Positions 34,515 through 43,032 of a stretch of DNA of 64,000 nucleotides are shown here, in pieces. Source of the DNA: Lachnospiraceae bacterium (GTDB lineage Bacteria > Bacillota > Clostridia > Lachnospirales > Lachnospiraceae); the NCBI GenBank assembly GCA_017557525.1, contig JAFYYN010000077.1, positions 1 through 64,000 on the forward strand. The letters run 5' to 3'. The translations under genes and the position numbers were made by a program. Each line of letters begins with the position of its first letter. Positions within the stretch are counted from its first letter, which is position 1. Below the pieces are notes generated by a model. It searched no databases, was not told where the DNA came from, and saw only the letters and a list, made by a program, of their open reading frames with translations.

Positions 34515-35492
34515 TTATTCAAATTCGATGGTTGCAACAGGCTTGGGACTAAGGTCATAAGCTACACGATTTACACCCTTTACCTCTGTAATGATCCTCT
34601 GAACTATCTTATTAAGTACAGGATAAGGTACCTCCTCTATGGTTGCGCTGGTAGCATCTATGGAGTTAACCGCACGGATAATTACCATCCAGTCATCTGT
34701 ACGCTTTCCGTTCTTGATTCCTGTTGATGTAAACGGAGGAACGACTGTAAAGTACTGCCAAACCTTTCCTTCAAGACCTGCAATAGCAAACTCTTCACGA
34801 AGGATTGCATCCGATTCCCTAACTGCCTCAAGTCTGTCACGGGTGATAGCACCTACGCAGCGAACTCCGAGTCCGGGACCGGGGAAAGGCTGACGGTAAA
34901 CCATCTGATCAGGTAAGCCTAATTCCTTACCTACCACACGTACCTCATCCTTGTAAAGGAACTTTACAGGCTCAACAAGCTCAAAATTAAGCTCCTCGGG
35001 AAGTCCTCCTACATTATGATGAGCCTTAACTCCGTCAGACTCTAAAATGTCAGGATAAATGGTACCCTGTGCCAGGAACTTGATGCCCTCCTGCTTCTTT
35101 GCTTCTTCCGCAAATACCTCTATAAATTCACCACCGATGATCTTTCTCTTTTTCTCAGGATCAGAAACACCTGCAAGCTTGTCAAGGAAACGGTCTGTAG
35201 CATCAACATAAACAAGATTGGCGTTAAGCTGTTTTCCAAAAACCTCGATTACCTGCTCAGGCTCACCCTTTCTAAGCAAACCATGGTTAACATGTACACA
35301 TACCAGCTGTCTTCCTATGGCCTTGATAAGAAGAGCAGCAACTACTGAAGAATCAACTCCGCCTGAAAGAGCTAAAAGCACCTTCTCATTTCCAACCTGT
35401 GCCTTGATAGCCTCAACCTGCTCTGCTATAAAGCTCTGAGCAAGCTCCGGAGTGTTGATCCTTTTCATTGATTCGGGACGTTTCTCACCCAT
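34515..35492 (-). CDS. guaA: GMP synthase, ATP-pyrophosphatase subunit only
   Basis: 325-residue protein that adenylates XMP and aminates it to GMP. It has the PP-loop LALSGGVDSSV (near residue 42), GTIYPDILES, the XMP-binding HHNVGGLPE and the C-terminal dimerization domain ending SPKPVATIEFE. The usual ~190-residue N-terminal glutamine amidotransferase domain is absent, and none is encoded next to it within this window. The frame starts cleanly at ATG 35492 after GAGGAAAAGG, so this is not an obvious truncation. It may use free ammonia or a separately encoded glutaminase subunit. Confidence 0.9.
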   Translation of the reverse strand: MGEKRPESMKRINTPELAQSFIAEQVEAIKAQVGNEKVLLALSGGVDSSVVAALLIKAIGRQLVCVHVNHGLLRKGEPEQVIEVFGKQLNANLVYVDATDRFLDKLAGVSDPEKKRKIIGGEFIEVFAEEAKKQEGIKFLAQGTIYPDILESDGVKAHHNVGGLPEELNFELVEPVKFLYKDEVRVVGKELGLPDQMVYRQPFPGPGLGVRCVGAITRDRLEAVRESDAILREEFAIAGLEGKVWQYFTVVPPFTSTGIKNGKRTDDWMVIIRAVNSIDATSATIEEVPYPVLNKIVQRIITEVKGVNRVAYDLSPKPVATIEFE

Positions 35493-35562
35493 TTTCCTTT
35501 TCCTCGCTTTCTTTTTTCTATATTATATATTTTCTTATACTAAACTGCTTAACACCTCATCA

Positions 35563-35598
35563 GTCAGCTACGCTGACAGCTTCCCCTCGAGGTGAAGC
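35563..35598. repeat. REP-like palindromic repeat
   Basis: GTCAGC/GCTGAC (35563-35577) followed by GCTTCCCCTC/GAGGTGAAGC (35579-35598). The pair TCAGTCAGCT..GCTGACAGCTTCCCCTC is familiar from many Firmicutes intergenic regions. It sits between the response regulator end and guaA start. Confidence 0.65.
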
Positions 35599-35620
35599 CT
35601 ATAAGCAAAAGTGGTAACTA

Positions 35621-35974
35621 TCACACCGACTCCAGCACTTCCATGAGTCTTTCGGAATCTATCGGTTTTTCCACTATGTACTTTAAATCTGCAGCCTGAA
35701 GCTCCTTCATGGTCTCATCATCGCAGAGGGAACTGAGCATAACAATCTTTGCATCGCGGTCTATCTCCCTGATCTTCTGTGCAGTCTCAATACCGTCGAT
35801 ACCGGGCATAATTATATCTATAGTCACATAATCCGGCTTTAGCTGCTCATATTTGGTGATGCCGTCCTCACCGTTTCTGGAATGCCCAACCACCTCGTAT
35901 CCACACTTAGATACAATATTTTTGATTTCCATCGCTATAAAGGGTGAATCATCAATAATCAACAATGTTTTCAT
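35621..35974 (-). CDS. CheY-like single-domain response regulator
   Basis: 117-residue receiver domain with DD (residues 8-9), phospho-acceptor Asp in YVTIDIIMPGIDG (near 53), switch Ser in VMLSSL and Lys in YIVEKPI (near 101). No output domain. It ends the flagellar/competence gene string, 24 bases behind the YvyF-like gene, in the place where other Firmicutes have flgM. A chemotaxis or flagellar role fits the location; it is distinct from the regulator at 18222. Confidence 0.85.
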   Translation of the reverse strand: MKTLLIIDDSPFIAMEIKNIVSKCGYEVVGHSRNGEDGITKYEQLKPDYVTIDIIMPGIDGIETAQKIREIDRDAKIVMLSSLCDDETMKELQAADLKYIVEKPIDSERLMEVLESV

Positions 35975-35998
35975 TCCGAACCTCCCTTTTTTACCGCC

Positions 35999-36409
35999 TT
36001 ACTCATCAAGGAAACGCATCCTGCCGCCAGAACTCTTCTGCTGCTGGACAGGTGTGGGAGCCTGAGGCTTTTTAATCGAATCCGAGAGACTGTTTGAAAG
36101 CTTTTGCTTGCACTGGGCACAAAACCTGCCTGTAAGAATGCTTGCTCCACAATTTTCACATTCTATACCTACAAGGGATTTGTCAGTAAAAACCAGCCTT
36201 TCCTCTCTTACCCACTGTTTGATCATTTTTATGGAAACCTCGGTTTTTTCGGAAACAACCTGTACATTTGCACCAGGATTTTCCTTTATAAATCTCTTGC
36301 ATCTGTCAAATTTATCTTCCAGCTCCTTCATGCATCTGGGGCAAAAAGGAGTAGTCTTACCTATATAACTATACAGTTTCTGACACATCCTACATGTTCT
36401 AAGCTCCAT
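35999..36409 (-). CDS. YvyF-like flagellar operon protein
   Basis: 136-residue protein of the TIGR03826/YvyF family. Two zinc-binding pairs are visible at the N-terminus (CRMC and CPRC, residues 6-28) and two more near the C-terminal half (CENC and CAQC, about 90-107), with a helix-turn-helix-like segment between (VSEKTEVSIKMIKQWVREERL). In Bacillus the gene lies behind comFC and ahead of flgM; the same comFC neighbour is found here. GGAGGAG precedes ATG 36409. Its exact role in flagellar regulation is not settled. Confidence 0.85.
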   Translation of the reverse strand: MELRTCRMCQKLYSYIGKTTPFCPRCMKELEDKFDRCKRFIKENPGANVQVVSEKTEVSIKMIKQWVREERLVFTDKSLVGIECENCGASILTGRFCAQCKQKLSNSLSDSIKKPQAPTPVQQQKSSGGRMRFLDE

Positions 36410-36443
36410 CTTCTCCTCCTTGCCGCAGGCACACCCCTGCTGT

Positions 36444-37151
36444 TTAATTATTTGACATGATCCCTGAAAAGATAACCAGAAATCCTACCTCTATAGCTCC
36501 ATTTTCTTTTAAAACCCTTGTACACCCTTCAATCGTGCTTCCGGTAGTGAAAATATCATCCACAATACATATCCGCTTATATGGCATATCATCCACAGAA
36601 CTAAACAGATTCTCGGTATTCTTTACACGTTCAACACCCGACAGCTTTTTCTGATCCTTTTTGCTCTTTTCTCTAAATAGGATTTCATTGTCCACAGGAA
36701 TATTCAGGGCTGCCCCGATACGCTCAGCCAGATACTCCGACTGGTTAAAACCTCTTTCATGGTATCTCTTCTCAGTTATCGGGACAGGTACAAGAACCTC
36801 AGGATCCAGTCTTTTTAAAAGCCTGCCCAGTTCTCTTACTGCTTCGCTTGCAAAGAAATTGCCGTTTCTCCTGATGCCGTTACTCTTGTAATCGATCATG
36901 GCTGCCTGTGCAGTCTCATTATATCTGTACAGTGCCAGTCCATATTCGTAAGAATGCCGTTTTTTCCGGCACTCCGGACATATATCTCCATCTTCATCCT
37001 GCAAGGTTCTGCCGCATTTAAAGCATCTTGGCTCCGTGATCAGACTGAATTTTCCACGGCATTCCGGATGTATATATATTTCATCATCCTCCATTATATC
37101 CCTGCACGCAGGACATCTTGGAGGATACAAAAAACTAAGTATTTTCCCCAA
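36444..37151 (-). CDS. comFC: ComFC-family phosphoribosyltransferase-like protein
   Basis: 235-residue protein of the ComF family, linked to uptake of transforming DNA in competent bacteria. N-terminal zinc finger pairs CPAC (near residue 14) and CFKC/CPEC (near 43-58), then a PRTase domain with FNQSEYLAERI and the PRPP-binding loop ICIVDDIFTTGSTIEGC (near 195). TTG 37151 is chosen as start because GGAG lies 6 bases upstream. It is followed by the YvyF-like gene, a conserved neighbourhood. Confidence 0.9.
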   Translation of the reverse strand: MGKILSFLYPPRCPACRDIMEDDEIYIHPECRGKFSLITEPRCFKCGRTLQDEDGDICPECRKKRHSYEYGLALYRYNETAQAAMIDYKSNGIRRNGNFFASEAVRELGRLLKRLDPEVLVPVPITEKRYHERGFNQSEYLAERIGAALNIPVDNEILFREKSKKDQKKLSGVERVKNTENLFSSVDDMPYKRICIVDDIFTTGSTIEGCTRVLKENGAIEVGFLVIFSGIMSNN

Positions 37152-37260
37152 TTATTACTCCATACTTTTCTATAAAAATCTCTCAAGACCCAAAAATCTA
37201 AGCTCTGACCGGTAACATTCAAAATCCCCTGCTTTAGGTTTTGACAAAAAATCCTTCAGA

Positions 37261-39483
37261 TCACATGCTGAGAAGATGGTCTTTGAGCCCGGAATATCTC
37301 TGATTTTCTCTTTCGTTTCTGATCATTTCAGAGACTATTTCACTCCTGCCTACTATAGTAACACATTTCTGTGCTCTTGTCACGGCTGTATATAAAAGAT
37401 TTCTGTAAAATAATGGTTTCGGTCCGTTAAATAACGGAAGTACTACCGCAGGATACTCACTTCCCTGTGATTTATGGACTGTAATGCAGTAAGCCAGTTC
37501 CAAATCTTCAAGGAGTGAATAAGGGTAGCAAACCAGTTTGTCATCATCAAAAACTATTTCCAGTTCCTCTGAAAAAGTATTTATCCTCCTGATCACTCCG
37601 CAGTCCCCGTTAAATATACCGGAACCGGAATCTCTCACAAACCCTTTTGAATTCCTCGACTCCCACTCAAGCTGATAATTGTTTTTGACCTGCATCACCT
37701 TATCGCCTTCGCGGAATGTGATATCCCCATAAATTTTTTCTTTCTTTTTGGGATCGGGCGGATTCAGATACTCCTGAAGCACCTTATTTAAATTCTCGAC
37801 TCCCAGTTCTCCCTTTCTCGTGGGTGTCAAAACCTGTATATCAAAGGATGAAGCTTTTACGTACCCCGGTAATTTATCCCTCACCAGAGCAACCACCACT
37901 CCCATGATATCATTTGGCAGATCCCTCTTTATATATAGGAAATCTTTACTCTTATTATTCAGATCTATATCCTGCCCCTTATTGATCTTATGGGCATTAA
38001 CGACGATATCGCTTAATGCTGCCTGTCTGAAAATCTTGGTGAGGCAGACTGTGGTAAACCTGCCCGACGCTATTATATCCTTGAGGACATTCCCGGCACC
38101 TACCGGCGGCAGCTGATCCACATCCCCCACCATTATAAGTCTTGTACCCTGTGCGGTGGCTTTTAGGAGCGCATGCATCAGAGAAATATCAACCATGGAC
38201 ATTTCATCTATGATAATTACATCGGTCTCCAAGGGATTTGTCTCATTCTTTTCGAAATTGCTCTTTTGCCCTAATGAGTCCTCGCCATCATCCGTATCAC
38301 CTTTCATCTGCAGCATACGGTGAATGGTATATGCATCCCTTCCGGTAGTCTCTTTCATCCTTTTTGCGGCTCTGCCGGTAGGCGCTGCAAGTAAAATATC
38401 CATACCTCGTGACTCAAAATATCCTATAATAGTCCTGATGGTAGTCGTTTTTCCGGTACCCGGTCCTCCCGTAAGTACCATGACGCCGTTTCCGGCAGCT
38501 GTTTTTACAGCGTCCCGCTGTATCTCATCAAGCTCAACACCCAGATCTTTTTCCTGACGGTCAAGAGCCTCTGAAAGCTTCTTTTCATTCAGTGGCTGTT
38601 TAACATCAAGATCAAGCAGCATCCTGGCCACAGCCAGCTCCATATAGTAATATGGGGCAAGGTAACATCGTCCGTTTTCTGTACAGATAATCTTTCTCTC
38701 TATTTTTAGCCCGTCCAGGGCATTATCATATTCCTCCCGGCTTGCCCCGATGGTATTCAGCATCTGACTTTTAAAAATTTCTTCAGGCAGATAGGTATGC
38801 CCCATCCCCACGTTTTCAGAAAGGATATAAAGCATTCCCGCTCTGGTCCTAAACTCGGGATTAATCCTTAAGCCACCGCGATTTGCTATATCATCCGCAG
38901 TTTTAAATCCCACGCCCTTTACCTCTTCGGCAAGTCTGTAGGGGTTGGTCCTAAGTACCTGATAAAGTCCCGCTCCGTATTGCTTAAAAATTTTTACGGA
39001 AAGTGTCGAAGAAATACCGTACTTCTGCAGGAACATCATGGCGTTTCGCATTTCCCGCTTTTCATAGAAATTCTCGCTGATGCTCCTTGCCATCCGCTCA
39101 CTGATTCCCTTTATGTCGGCAAGCCTTTCCGGTTCCTCTTCTATGACTCTGAATGTTTCGTCCTTGAACTCTTTAACTATCCTTGCTGCAAGAGCCTTTC
39201 CAACGCCCTTTATGGCTCCAGACCCGAGATACCGCTCCATAGCTTCGGCATCTTCAGGTTCTATAACTGTCGCAGATAATACCTTGTACTGTTTCCCGTA
39301 AACGCTATGCTGATTTTCACCACAGACAAGCTTATAGTATTCTCCCTCGCTAATATACGAAAAACTTCCCACACAGGTCAGCACATCCGCACTTCCCTTT
39401 GTGGCAAGTTCAAATACCGTATATCCGTTCTCTTCATTTCTGTATACTATGCTGTCAACACAGCCCTCAAGTTCCACTGTCAT
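37261..39483 (-). CDS. recD2: RecD2 (YrrC)-type DNA helicase
   Basis: 740-residue SF1B 5'-3' helicase acting in recombination and replication-fork repair without RecBC. N-terminal OB-like and helix-hairpin-helix repeats (about residues 1-200, with GSGAIKGVGKALAARIV and IKGISERMARSI), Walker A LTGGPGTGKTTTI (near 350), VIIDEMSMVD (motif II), GDVDQLPPVG (motif III) and the C-terminal YCITVHKSQGSE plus LLYTAVTRAQK (motifs V-VI). The start overlaps the 3' end of flgJ by 17 bases. 109 bases without features separate it from comFC. Confidence 0.93.
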   Translation of the reverse strand: MTVELEGCVDSIVYRNEENGYTVFELATKGSADVLTCVGSFSYISEGEYYKLVCGENQHSVYGKQYKVLSATVIEPEDAEAMERYLGSGAIKGVGKALAARIVKEFKDETFRVIEEEPERLADIKGISERMARSISENFYEKREMRNAMMFLQKYGISSTLSVKIFKQYGAGLYQVLRTNPYRLAEEVKGVGFKTADDIANRGGLRINPEFRTRAGMLYILSENVGMGHTYLPEEIFKSQMLNTIGASREEYDNALDGLKIERKIICTENGRCYLAPYYYMELAVARMLLDLDVKQPLNEKKLSEALDRQEKDLGVELDEIQRDAVKTAAGNGVMVLTGGPGTGKTTTIRTIIGYFESRGMDILLAAPTGRAAKRMKETTGRDAYTIHRMLQMKGDTDDGEDSLGQKSNFEKNETNPLETDVIIIDEMSMVDISLMHALLKATAQGTRLIMVGDVDQLPPVGAGNVLKDIIASGRFTTVCLTKIFRQAALSDIVVNAHKINKGQDIDLNNKSKDFLYIKRDLPNDIMGVVVALVRDKLPGYVKASSFDIQVLTPTRKGELGVENLNKVLQEYLNPPDPKKKEKIYGDITFREGDKVMQVKNNYQLEWESRNSKGFVRDSGSGIFNGDCGVIRRINTFSEELEIVFDDDKLVCYPYSLLEDLELAYCITVHKSQGSEYPAVVLPLFNGPKPLFYRNLLYTAVTRAQKCVTIVGRSEIVSEMIRNERENQRYSGLKDHLLSM

Positions 39484-39859
39484 TTACTTTTACCTTGGTA
39501 CCGAAATCACGCTTCATAGCTTCGAAAAGCTGCTGTGCGAGTCCGAGTTCGCCATGCTCAGTGATCTGATCAGCGTACTCCTGATAAAGCCTGTCCCCGA
39601 ACATGTTCATGTAAGGCGAGTTTTCCTCTTCTTCGGAATCTGTCAGGGTCTTCTTGGTTTTTTCCAGGATCTTTTCTAAAAGATAGGACTCAAACGTTTT
39701 GCAGACCTCCATCAGCTCTTCGTCGGATGCATCCTTAAGGTTACCCTTTGAAAGTTTGCTTTCCAGGGAAGCTGCCTCTGAGGCCTTTGATTTCGCGTTA
39801 TCTATATTAAGAGTGGATATGAAAGAATCATAGCCGCTGTTACCGATTGAAATGCTCAT
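39467..39859 (-). CDS. flgJ: FlgJ-type flagellar rod-binding protein
   Basis: 130-residue protein with only the rod-binding domain (DEELMEVCKTFESYLLEKILEKTKKT near residues 45-70, then GDRLYQEYADQITEHGELGLAQQLFEAM). The muramidase domain of enterobacterial FlgJ is absent, as in many Firmicutes. It probably helps rod assembly through the cell wall. AGGAGATAT precedes ATG 39859; it overlaps recD2 by 17 bases and is separated from flgG by a 255-base palindrome-rich gap. Confidence 0.88.
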   Translation of the reverse strand: MSISIGNSGYDSFISTLNIDNAKSKASEAASLESKLSKGNLKDASDEELMEVCKTFESYLLEKILEKTKKTLTDSEEEENSPYMNMFGDRLYQEYADQITEHGELGLAQQLFEAMKRDFGTKVKVNDSGT

Positions 39860-39877
39860 ATATATCTCCTATAAATA

Positions 39878-40120
39878 CGATAATAACACGGATTGCTCCG
39901 CTTCGCTCTCGCAATCCTCACTATATCGTTACTATCCGCGCCAAATTTTCGATAATAACACGGATTGCTCCGCTTTGCTCTCGCAATCCTAACCCCACCT
40001 CGAATCTCGCGTCTTGCTACGCAACCCGCTTCTTCTCGGTGTGGTTTGGCGGTCCAAAGTTATGAATGCCTTGCCAAGCAAGCTTGCCCGGCATTCCTAC
40101 TTTGTACCTTGTTATTATCG
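39878..40120. repeat. Composite repeat element inside the flagellar operon
   Basis: A 41-base unit (starts CGATAATAACACGGATTGC) occurs at 39878-39918 and 39950-39990 with one difference; each contains the hairpin GGATTGC/GCAATCC. The element ends with the inverted sequence TGTTATTATCG at 40110-40120, and a further hairpin AAAGT..GAATGCC/GGCATTC..ACTTT spans 40056-40103. It fills nearly all of the gap between flgJ and flgG; the right end overlaps the flgG stop codon. Confidence 0.75.
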
Positions 40121-40933
40121 CAGGTTGTTAGCCTGTTGCATCATCTCGTCTGCTGCGGAGATGATTTTCGAATTCATCTCATATGCACGCTGTGTAGTGA
40201 TCAGGTTTACGATCTCGTCAACGGTCTGGACATTGGAGCCTTCGAGATATTTTGCATGTATCTTACTTATAGAAAGTGCCGGATCCTCTACTTCGTATCT
40301 GGGCTCGCCGGAGTTGGCAGATTCCCTGTAGATACTGTTGGAAAGCTTGTCCAAGCCGGCAGGGTTATTGAACTGCGCAAGTCCTATCCTTATACCTGTA
40401 TCCGCTATTTCATCATTTTCCGTATCACGATAAGTAAATCTTCCGTAATCATCCGTATAAAGATTCCTTACATTATAAACCGAAGCATTAAAATGTATGG
40501 GATCTCCGTCCTGATCTAAAACGGGATAACCTTCAGCTGTCGAAAGTGTAACTCCGTCACCGTCTATAGCCATCTGGAATGATCCGTTTCTTGTATATGC
40601 CTCCTGACCGTTAGGCATAAGGATCCTAAAGAATCCCTGACCTTCGATACAGAAATCATTTTCATTTCCGGTTTCTTCCATTATACCCTGAGTAAATATC
40701 GAAGTCAGCGCCGTAACTCTTACACCGGTACCTACCTGTGCAAGCACAGGCTTAGGATTGCCCTCATTATCAGTTTGAGTCCTCTGAAGCTTCTGATATA
40801 ATAATGAAGAAAACTCTGTAGTCTGTTTTTTATACCCCGTAGTATTTACATTAGCAAGATTGTTTGCAATATTGTCAAGACTTACCTGCTGTGCATTCAT
40901 ACCCGATGCACCGGTCCACAATGCTCTAACCAT
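40115..40933 (-). CDS. flgG: Flagellar distal rod protein FlgG (FlhP-like)
   Basis: 272-residue rod/hook-basal body protein. N-terminal MVRALWTGASGMNAQQVSLDN-type helix with SLDNIANNLANVNTTGYKK, the central CIEGQGFFRI domain and C-terminal LITTQRAYEMNSKIISAADEMMQQANNL are the family hallmarks. It is exported by the flagellar type III apparatus and builds the distal rod. GGAGG precedes ATG 40933. Follows the FlgF/FlhO-like gene by 14 bases. Its stop codon lies in the terminal inverted repeat of the element at 39878-40120. Confidence 0.93.
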   Translation of the reverse strand: MVRALWTGASGMNAQQVSLDNIANNLANVNTTGYKKQTTEFSSLLYQKLQRTQTDNEGNPKPVLAQVGTGVRVTALTSIFTQGIMEETGNENDFCIEGQGFFRILMPNGQEAYTRNGSFQMAIDGDGVTLSTAEGYPVLDQDGDPIHFNASVYNVRNLYTDDYGRFTYRDTENDEIADTGIRIGLAQFNNPAGLDKLSNSIYRESANSGEPRYEVEDPALSISKIHAKYLEGSNVQTVDEIVNLITTQRAYEMNSKIISAADEMMQQANNLR

Positions 40934-40947
40934 AAATACCTCCTACA

Positions 40948-41724
40948 TTACTGTACTCTGCCCACCGAATTAGCTGCCTGATCCATTACTGTGTCAGCGG
41001 CCTTTATAACCTTCTGGTTTGCCTCATAAGCTCTTGTTGTAGCGATCAGGTCAACCATCTCATTTACTACCATTACGTTTGACTGCTCGGTATAACCCTG
41101 ACGTATACCGCCATCCGCTTCAAATGCCGTTGCTCCGTCCACCGGCCTGTAATATGTATCCTGGAATTTCTTTAAGTATTCGTAATCCTCAAAATCCGTT
41201 AAACTCAGCTTGTCGAATTGTACTCCGTCCGCAAATACATAACCCTGCACATCAATCGATATCTGCTGTGCATCAACAGGTACCTGAAAATCTCCTGATT
41301 CTGACTGCAGATGATTTCCGTTTGCATCTACTATATATCCGTCGGCCGTCATATGAAACTGTCCGGCTCTCGTAAAGCTCTCGTAGACATTTCCTGCCTT
41401 ATCTACAACGTTTACCTTGAAAAATCCGTTTCCTTCAATACCCAGGTCAAAAGGATTATTTGTCTCTCTTAGTGACCCCTGTGTATAATCGTATTGTACT
41501 TCTCCAATCTTTACTCCGGGAGTTATATCGCCGATACTTCTCCTGCGCCAGCCCTCCGAATTATCCCTAATCTTTATGGTGAGGAGCTCGTCAAAACTCT
41601 GACTTGTAACAAATTCCTTTTTATATCCTACAGTTGTGGCATTAGCCATATTGTTGGATATAACGTCAAGTCTTTTCTGCTGGGTATACATTCCGGTCCA
41701 GCCGGTATATAAGCTTCTGAGCAT
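40948..41724 (-). CDS. flgF: Flagellar basal-body protein FlgF (FlhO-like)
   Basis: 258-residue paralogue of FlgG: residues 16-33 read KRLDVISNNMANATTVGY, GNGFFKVNVVD in the centre and MVDLIATTRAYEANQKVIKAADTVMDQA at the C-terminus. In Bacillus the mbl-flhO-flhP order is the same, so this corresponds to FlhO. AAAGGAGG precedes ATG 41724. It lies 40 bases behind the mreB-type gene and is likely co-transcribed with it. Confidence 0.9.
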   Translation of the reverse strand: MLRSLYTGWTGMYTQQKRLDVISNNMANATTVGYKKEFVTSQSFDELLTIKIRDNSEGWRRRSIGDITPGVKIGEVQYDYTQGSLRETNNPFDLGIEGNGFFKVNVVDKAGNVYESFTRAGQFHMTADGYIVDANGNHLQSESGDFQVPVDAQQISIDVQGYVFADGVQFDKLSLTDFEDYEYLKKFQDTYYRPVDGATAFEADGGIRQGYTEQSNVMVVNEMVDLIATTRAYEANQKVIKAADTVMDQAANSVGRVQ

Positions 41725-41764
41725 CCCGCACCTCCTTTGTCCGGGTCTCTGTCAGACCTCGGGG

Positions 41765-42757
41765 TTATCTCATTTTACGTTCACTGATAAACTCTACGTA
41801 TTTACCGGTTCCGATAGCTACTGCTGTCAGAGGATCATCAGCCGTCATGGTCGTGATACCGGTCTTTTCCTCTATCAGATCCTCCAGTCCGTTAAGCAGT
41901 GAGCCGCCGCCGGTAAGTATGATACCGCGGTCTGCGATATCTGCTGCAAGCTCGGGCGGTGTCTTCTCCAGTACACTGTGTATTGCTTCAACTATCTGAT
42001 CTGTTGCAGCTGCAAGTGCTTCTTCGGTTTCCTCCGATGTTACCGATATGGTCTTGGGAAGGCCTGTTACCAGGTTTCTGCCCCTTACATCCATTGAAAC
42101 AGATTCAGGTCTCCTGAATACCGAACCGATATTTATCTTTATGTCCTCGGCAGTTCTCTCACCTATTAGTAAGTTATGCTTCTGCCTCATATATCTTACT
42201 ATTGCTTCATCAAAGTCATCACCCGCAGTCTTTATGGATGCACTTACTACGGTACCTCCAAGGGAAATAACTGCAATATCGGTAGTTCCGCCGCCTATAT
42301 CCACTACCATGTTTCCCTGCGGCTTTGATATATCTATTCCGGCTCCTATTGCTGCTGCGATAGGCTCCTCTATGATGGCCACTTCACGTGCTCCTACCTG
42401 ATAGGTTGCATCTTCTACAGCCTTCTTTTCTACTTCGGTTACACCACTGGGTACACAGACACTGATAAGAGGCTTTCTGAAACGCTTTTTGCCGACTGCT
42501 TTCTGTATAAAGTACTTAAGCATTTTCTCGGTTACAGTGTAGTTTGAAATTACGCCCTGTCTCAATGGTCTTACTGCCACGATATTTCCGGGTGTACGGC
42601 CAAGCATAAGCCTTGCCTCTTCACCGATTGCTTTGATTTTATTGGTCTCTCTGTCAAATGCTACTACCGAGGGTTCCTTTAATACTACGCCCTTTCCTTT
42701 TATGTAAACCAGCACACTAGCTGTGCCCAAGTCTATTCCTATATCCGTGCTGAACAT
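41765..42757 (-). CDS. mbl: MreB/Mbl rod-shape actin homologue
   Basis: 330-residue actin-like ATPase forming membrane filaments that guide lateral wall synthesis. Motifs: IGIDLGTASVLVYIKGKG (phosphate 1, residue 6), EEPIAAAIGAGIDI, VVDIGGGTTDIAVISLGG (phosphate 2, near 155) and the adenosine motif ILTGGGSLLNGLEDLI near 285. ATG 42757 is supported by GAGGAG; a longer frame upstream is not. Followed by flhO and flhP homologues, as in Bacillus mbl. A promoter lies at 42831-42859. Confidence 0.92.
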   Translation of the reverse strand: MFSTDIGIDLGTASVLVYIKGKGVVLKEPSVVAFDRETNKIKAIGEEARLMLGRTPGNIVAVRPLRQGVISNYTVTEKMLKYFIQKAVGKKRFRKPLISVCVPSGVTEVEKKAVEDATYQVGAREVAIIEEPIAAAIGAGIDISKPQGNMVVDIGGGTTDIAVISLGGTVVSASIKTAGDDFDEAIVRYMRQKHNLLIGERTAEDIKINIGSVFRRPESVSMDVRGRNLVTGLPKTISVTSEETEEALAAATDQIVEAIHSVLEKTPPELAADIADRGIILTGGGSLLNGLEDLIEEKTGITTMTADDPLTAVAIGTGKYVEFISERKMR

Positions 42758-42830
42758 TATGTCTCCTCTTTCTTTGCCTTTTCGAATTATCACCAATATT
42801 ATATAATAGGTAACAAAATGGCTTCTTATC

Positions 42831-42859
42831 ATTATACACAACAGAAGACAATTTTTCAA
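42831..42859 (-). promoter_or_regulatory. Promoter of the mbl-flagellar-recD2-comFC string
   Basis: Minus strand TTGAAA (42859-42854) and TATAAT (42836-42831) with a 17-base spacer, giving a leader of about 65 bases before the mbl start codon. Confidence 0.8.
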
Positions 42860-42881
42860 CATATTTTTTTCGTCCATCCGT

Positions 42882-42992
42882 GAACCTGCCCGAGATTGGC
42901 TTCCTGCCTGGGGGCGTAGAATTTGCAGATGCCGTTTGAAACGGCCGTAGATATGGTAGATTAAACCATCTGTATGTTATATCGGCAGGTTT
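42882..42992. ncRNA. Candidate structured RNA of unknown class
   Basis: The outer arms AACCTGCC (42883-42890) and GGCAGGTT (about 42983-42990) enclose a 90-base stretch with the inner hairpins GCCGTT/AACGGC (near 42931) and ATGGT/ACCAT (near 42955). This is upstream of the mbl promoter and holds no credible gene. The strand is not decided: neither side ends in a clear T run. It could be a small RNA such as a 6S-like molecule or another repeat element. Class not recognised. Confidence 0.35.
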
Positions 42993-43032
42993 TGTAGGAT
43001 TGTTAACCATAATATGATATTTTTCTTGTTAG

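Noticed and set aside
42717..43010. A 97-codon protein gene on the minus strand
   Set aside because: It overlaps the mbl start and the hairpin-rich gap, has no ribosome binding site and an unnatural residue composition.
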